A model generated the notes under the pieces. It had not been told where the DNA came from. It made no database searches and saw only the letters and a program-made list of their open reading frames with translations. The position numbers were made by a program, and so were the translations under genes. 18,354 nt of DNA from JBOHUX01 sp050734915. Its GTDB lineage: Bacteria > Chloroflexota > Dormibacteria > Dormibacterales > Dormibacteraceae. Within the stretch, counting starts at the first letter, position 1. Each line of letters begins with the position of its first letter. The stretch is taken from the NCBI GenBank assembly GCA_050734915.1, contig JBOHUX010000030.1, positions 1 to 18,354 of the forward strand, written 5' to 3'. Positions 15,070-18,354 of this stretch are shown piece by piece.

Positions 15070-15453
15070 GCACACCGCCGCCGGCCTGGTCGAGCCTGGG
15101 CCTGGTCGCGGACCGGTTCGGCGAGGGTGCGGTGGTCGAGATGGAGGGCACGCCCGGCATGCGCGGCGGGTCGGGGCATCTCGACCCGGGCTTCGTGAGC
15201 GCGCTGGCGGACTCGGCGATGGAGCTGGCCGTCGATTCCGCGCTGGGGCCGCGCTCGAGGGCGTCGATCTTCGACCTCAAGCTGAGCTTCGTCGCTCCCG
15301 CCGAGGTCGGCGCGCGGCTTCGGGCCGTCGCGACCGTGATCCACCTCGGCCGGCGGACGGCGTTTGCCGAGTGCCGCGTCGAGGGAACAGGCGGAGGTGT
15401 GATCGCCACCGCCACCGGAACCTTCCAGGTCCGCGCCCCCGTCGAGGACCCCC

Positions 15454-15464
<11 letters not shown>
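15060..15464 (+). CDS. Second hotdog-fold thioesterase-like protein, divergent active site
   Basis: This 134-residue protein shares the hotdog layout of its neighbour: GHLDPGFVSALADSAMELAV for the central helix, IFDLKLSFVAPAEVG for the next strands, then AVATVIHLGRRTAFAECRV. At the position of the HGG motif it reads DPG, while the following Asp in LADSA is kept. It may be a weakly active or regulatory partner, perhaps forming a heteromer with the first protein (inference). It overlaps the first gene by 10 nt and uvrA by 11 nt, so all three are likely translationally coupled. Confidence 0.75.
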
Positions 15465-18333
<2,869 letters not shown>

Positions 18334-18354
18334 GCGCACCCGACAGGGGGGCAC

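Overview
The window is a compact, high-GC stretch of bacterial chromosome (roughly 70% G+C by eye, strong G/C preference at third positions, GTG and TTG starts). It is almost fully coding, with no mobile element, tRNA, rRNA or CRISPR. Every gene from position 172 onward is complete. The GAAC-N4-GTTC LexA operator, an apparently leaderless promoter, lipoboxes and the gene families point to a Gram-positive-type or Terrabacteria lineage: Actinomycetota, Chloroflexota or Dormibacterota. The sequence alone does not decide between these, and gene order looks more like an uncultivated soil lineage than a model actinomycete (inference).

Layout. (1) Positions 1-128 hold the 3' end of a plus-strand gene, possibly the winged-helix tail of a metallo-beta-lactamase-fold hydrolase. 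(2) Positions 172-2678 are a minus-strand cluster transcribed as bifunctional nuclease (DUF151), then DegV fatty-acid-binding protein, then DUF3048/YerB-like lipoprotein. (3) A 153-bp divergent promoter region follows. (4) Positions 2832-7401 are a plus-strand cluster of polA, mutM (TTG start), a PAP2-family membrane phosphatase and cutA. (5) Positions 7402-7713 are a gene-free leader with a hairpin, an extended -10 promoter and a clear cobalamin riboswitch. (6) Positions 7714-11163 are a tightly coupled four-gene cassette: a DUF4430/transcobalamin-like lipoprotein, EcfT, a fused double ABC ATPase and an ECF S component. (7) Positions 11219-12433 encode MoeA. (8) Positions 12540-18333 are uvrB, two hotdog thioesterase genes and uvrA, headed by a perfect SOS box.

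The most interesting system is the riboswitch-controlled ECF cassette. The aptamer predicts control by cobalamin, and the three ECF components make an apparently complete dedicated importer. The first gene adds a surface lipoprotein whose domain family resembles the C-terminal domain of animal transcobalamin and intrinsic factor. ECF transporters normally work without an extracytoplasmic binding protein, so this suggests a capture-assisted corrinoid importer. The substrate is inferred, not shown.

The second is the uvrB-uvrA unit. A perfect CGAAC-N4-GTTCG operator lies 4 bp upstream of a -10-like hexamer and close to uvrB. Two overlapping small hotdog-fold genes are embedded between uvrB and uvrA, so two acyl-thioesterase-like proteins appear to be co-expressed with nucleotide excision repair. 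Together with polA and mutM, the window carries much of a DNA-repair toolkit.
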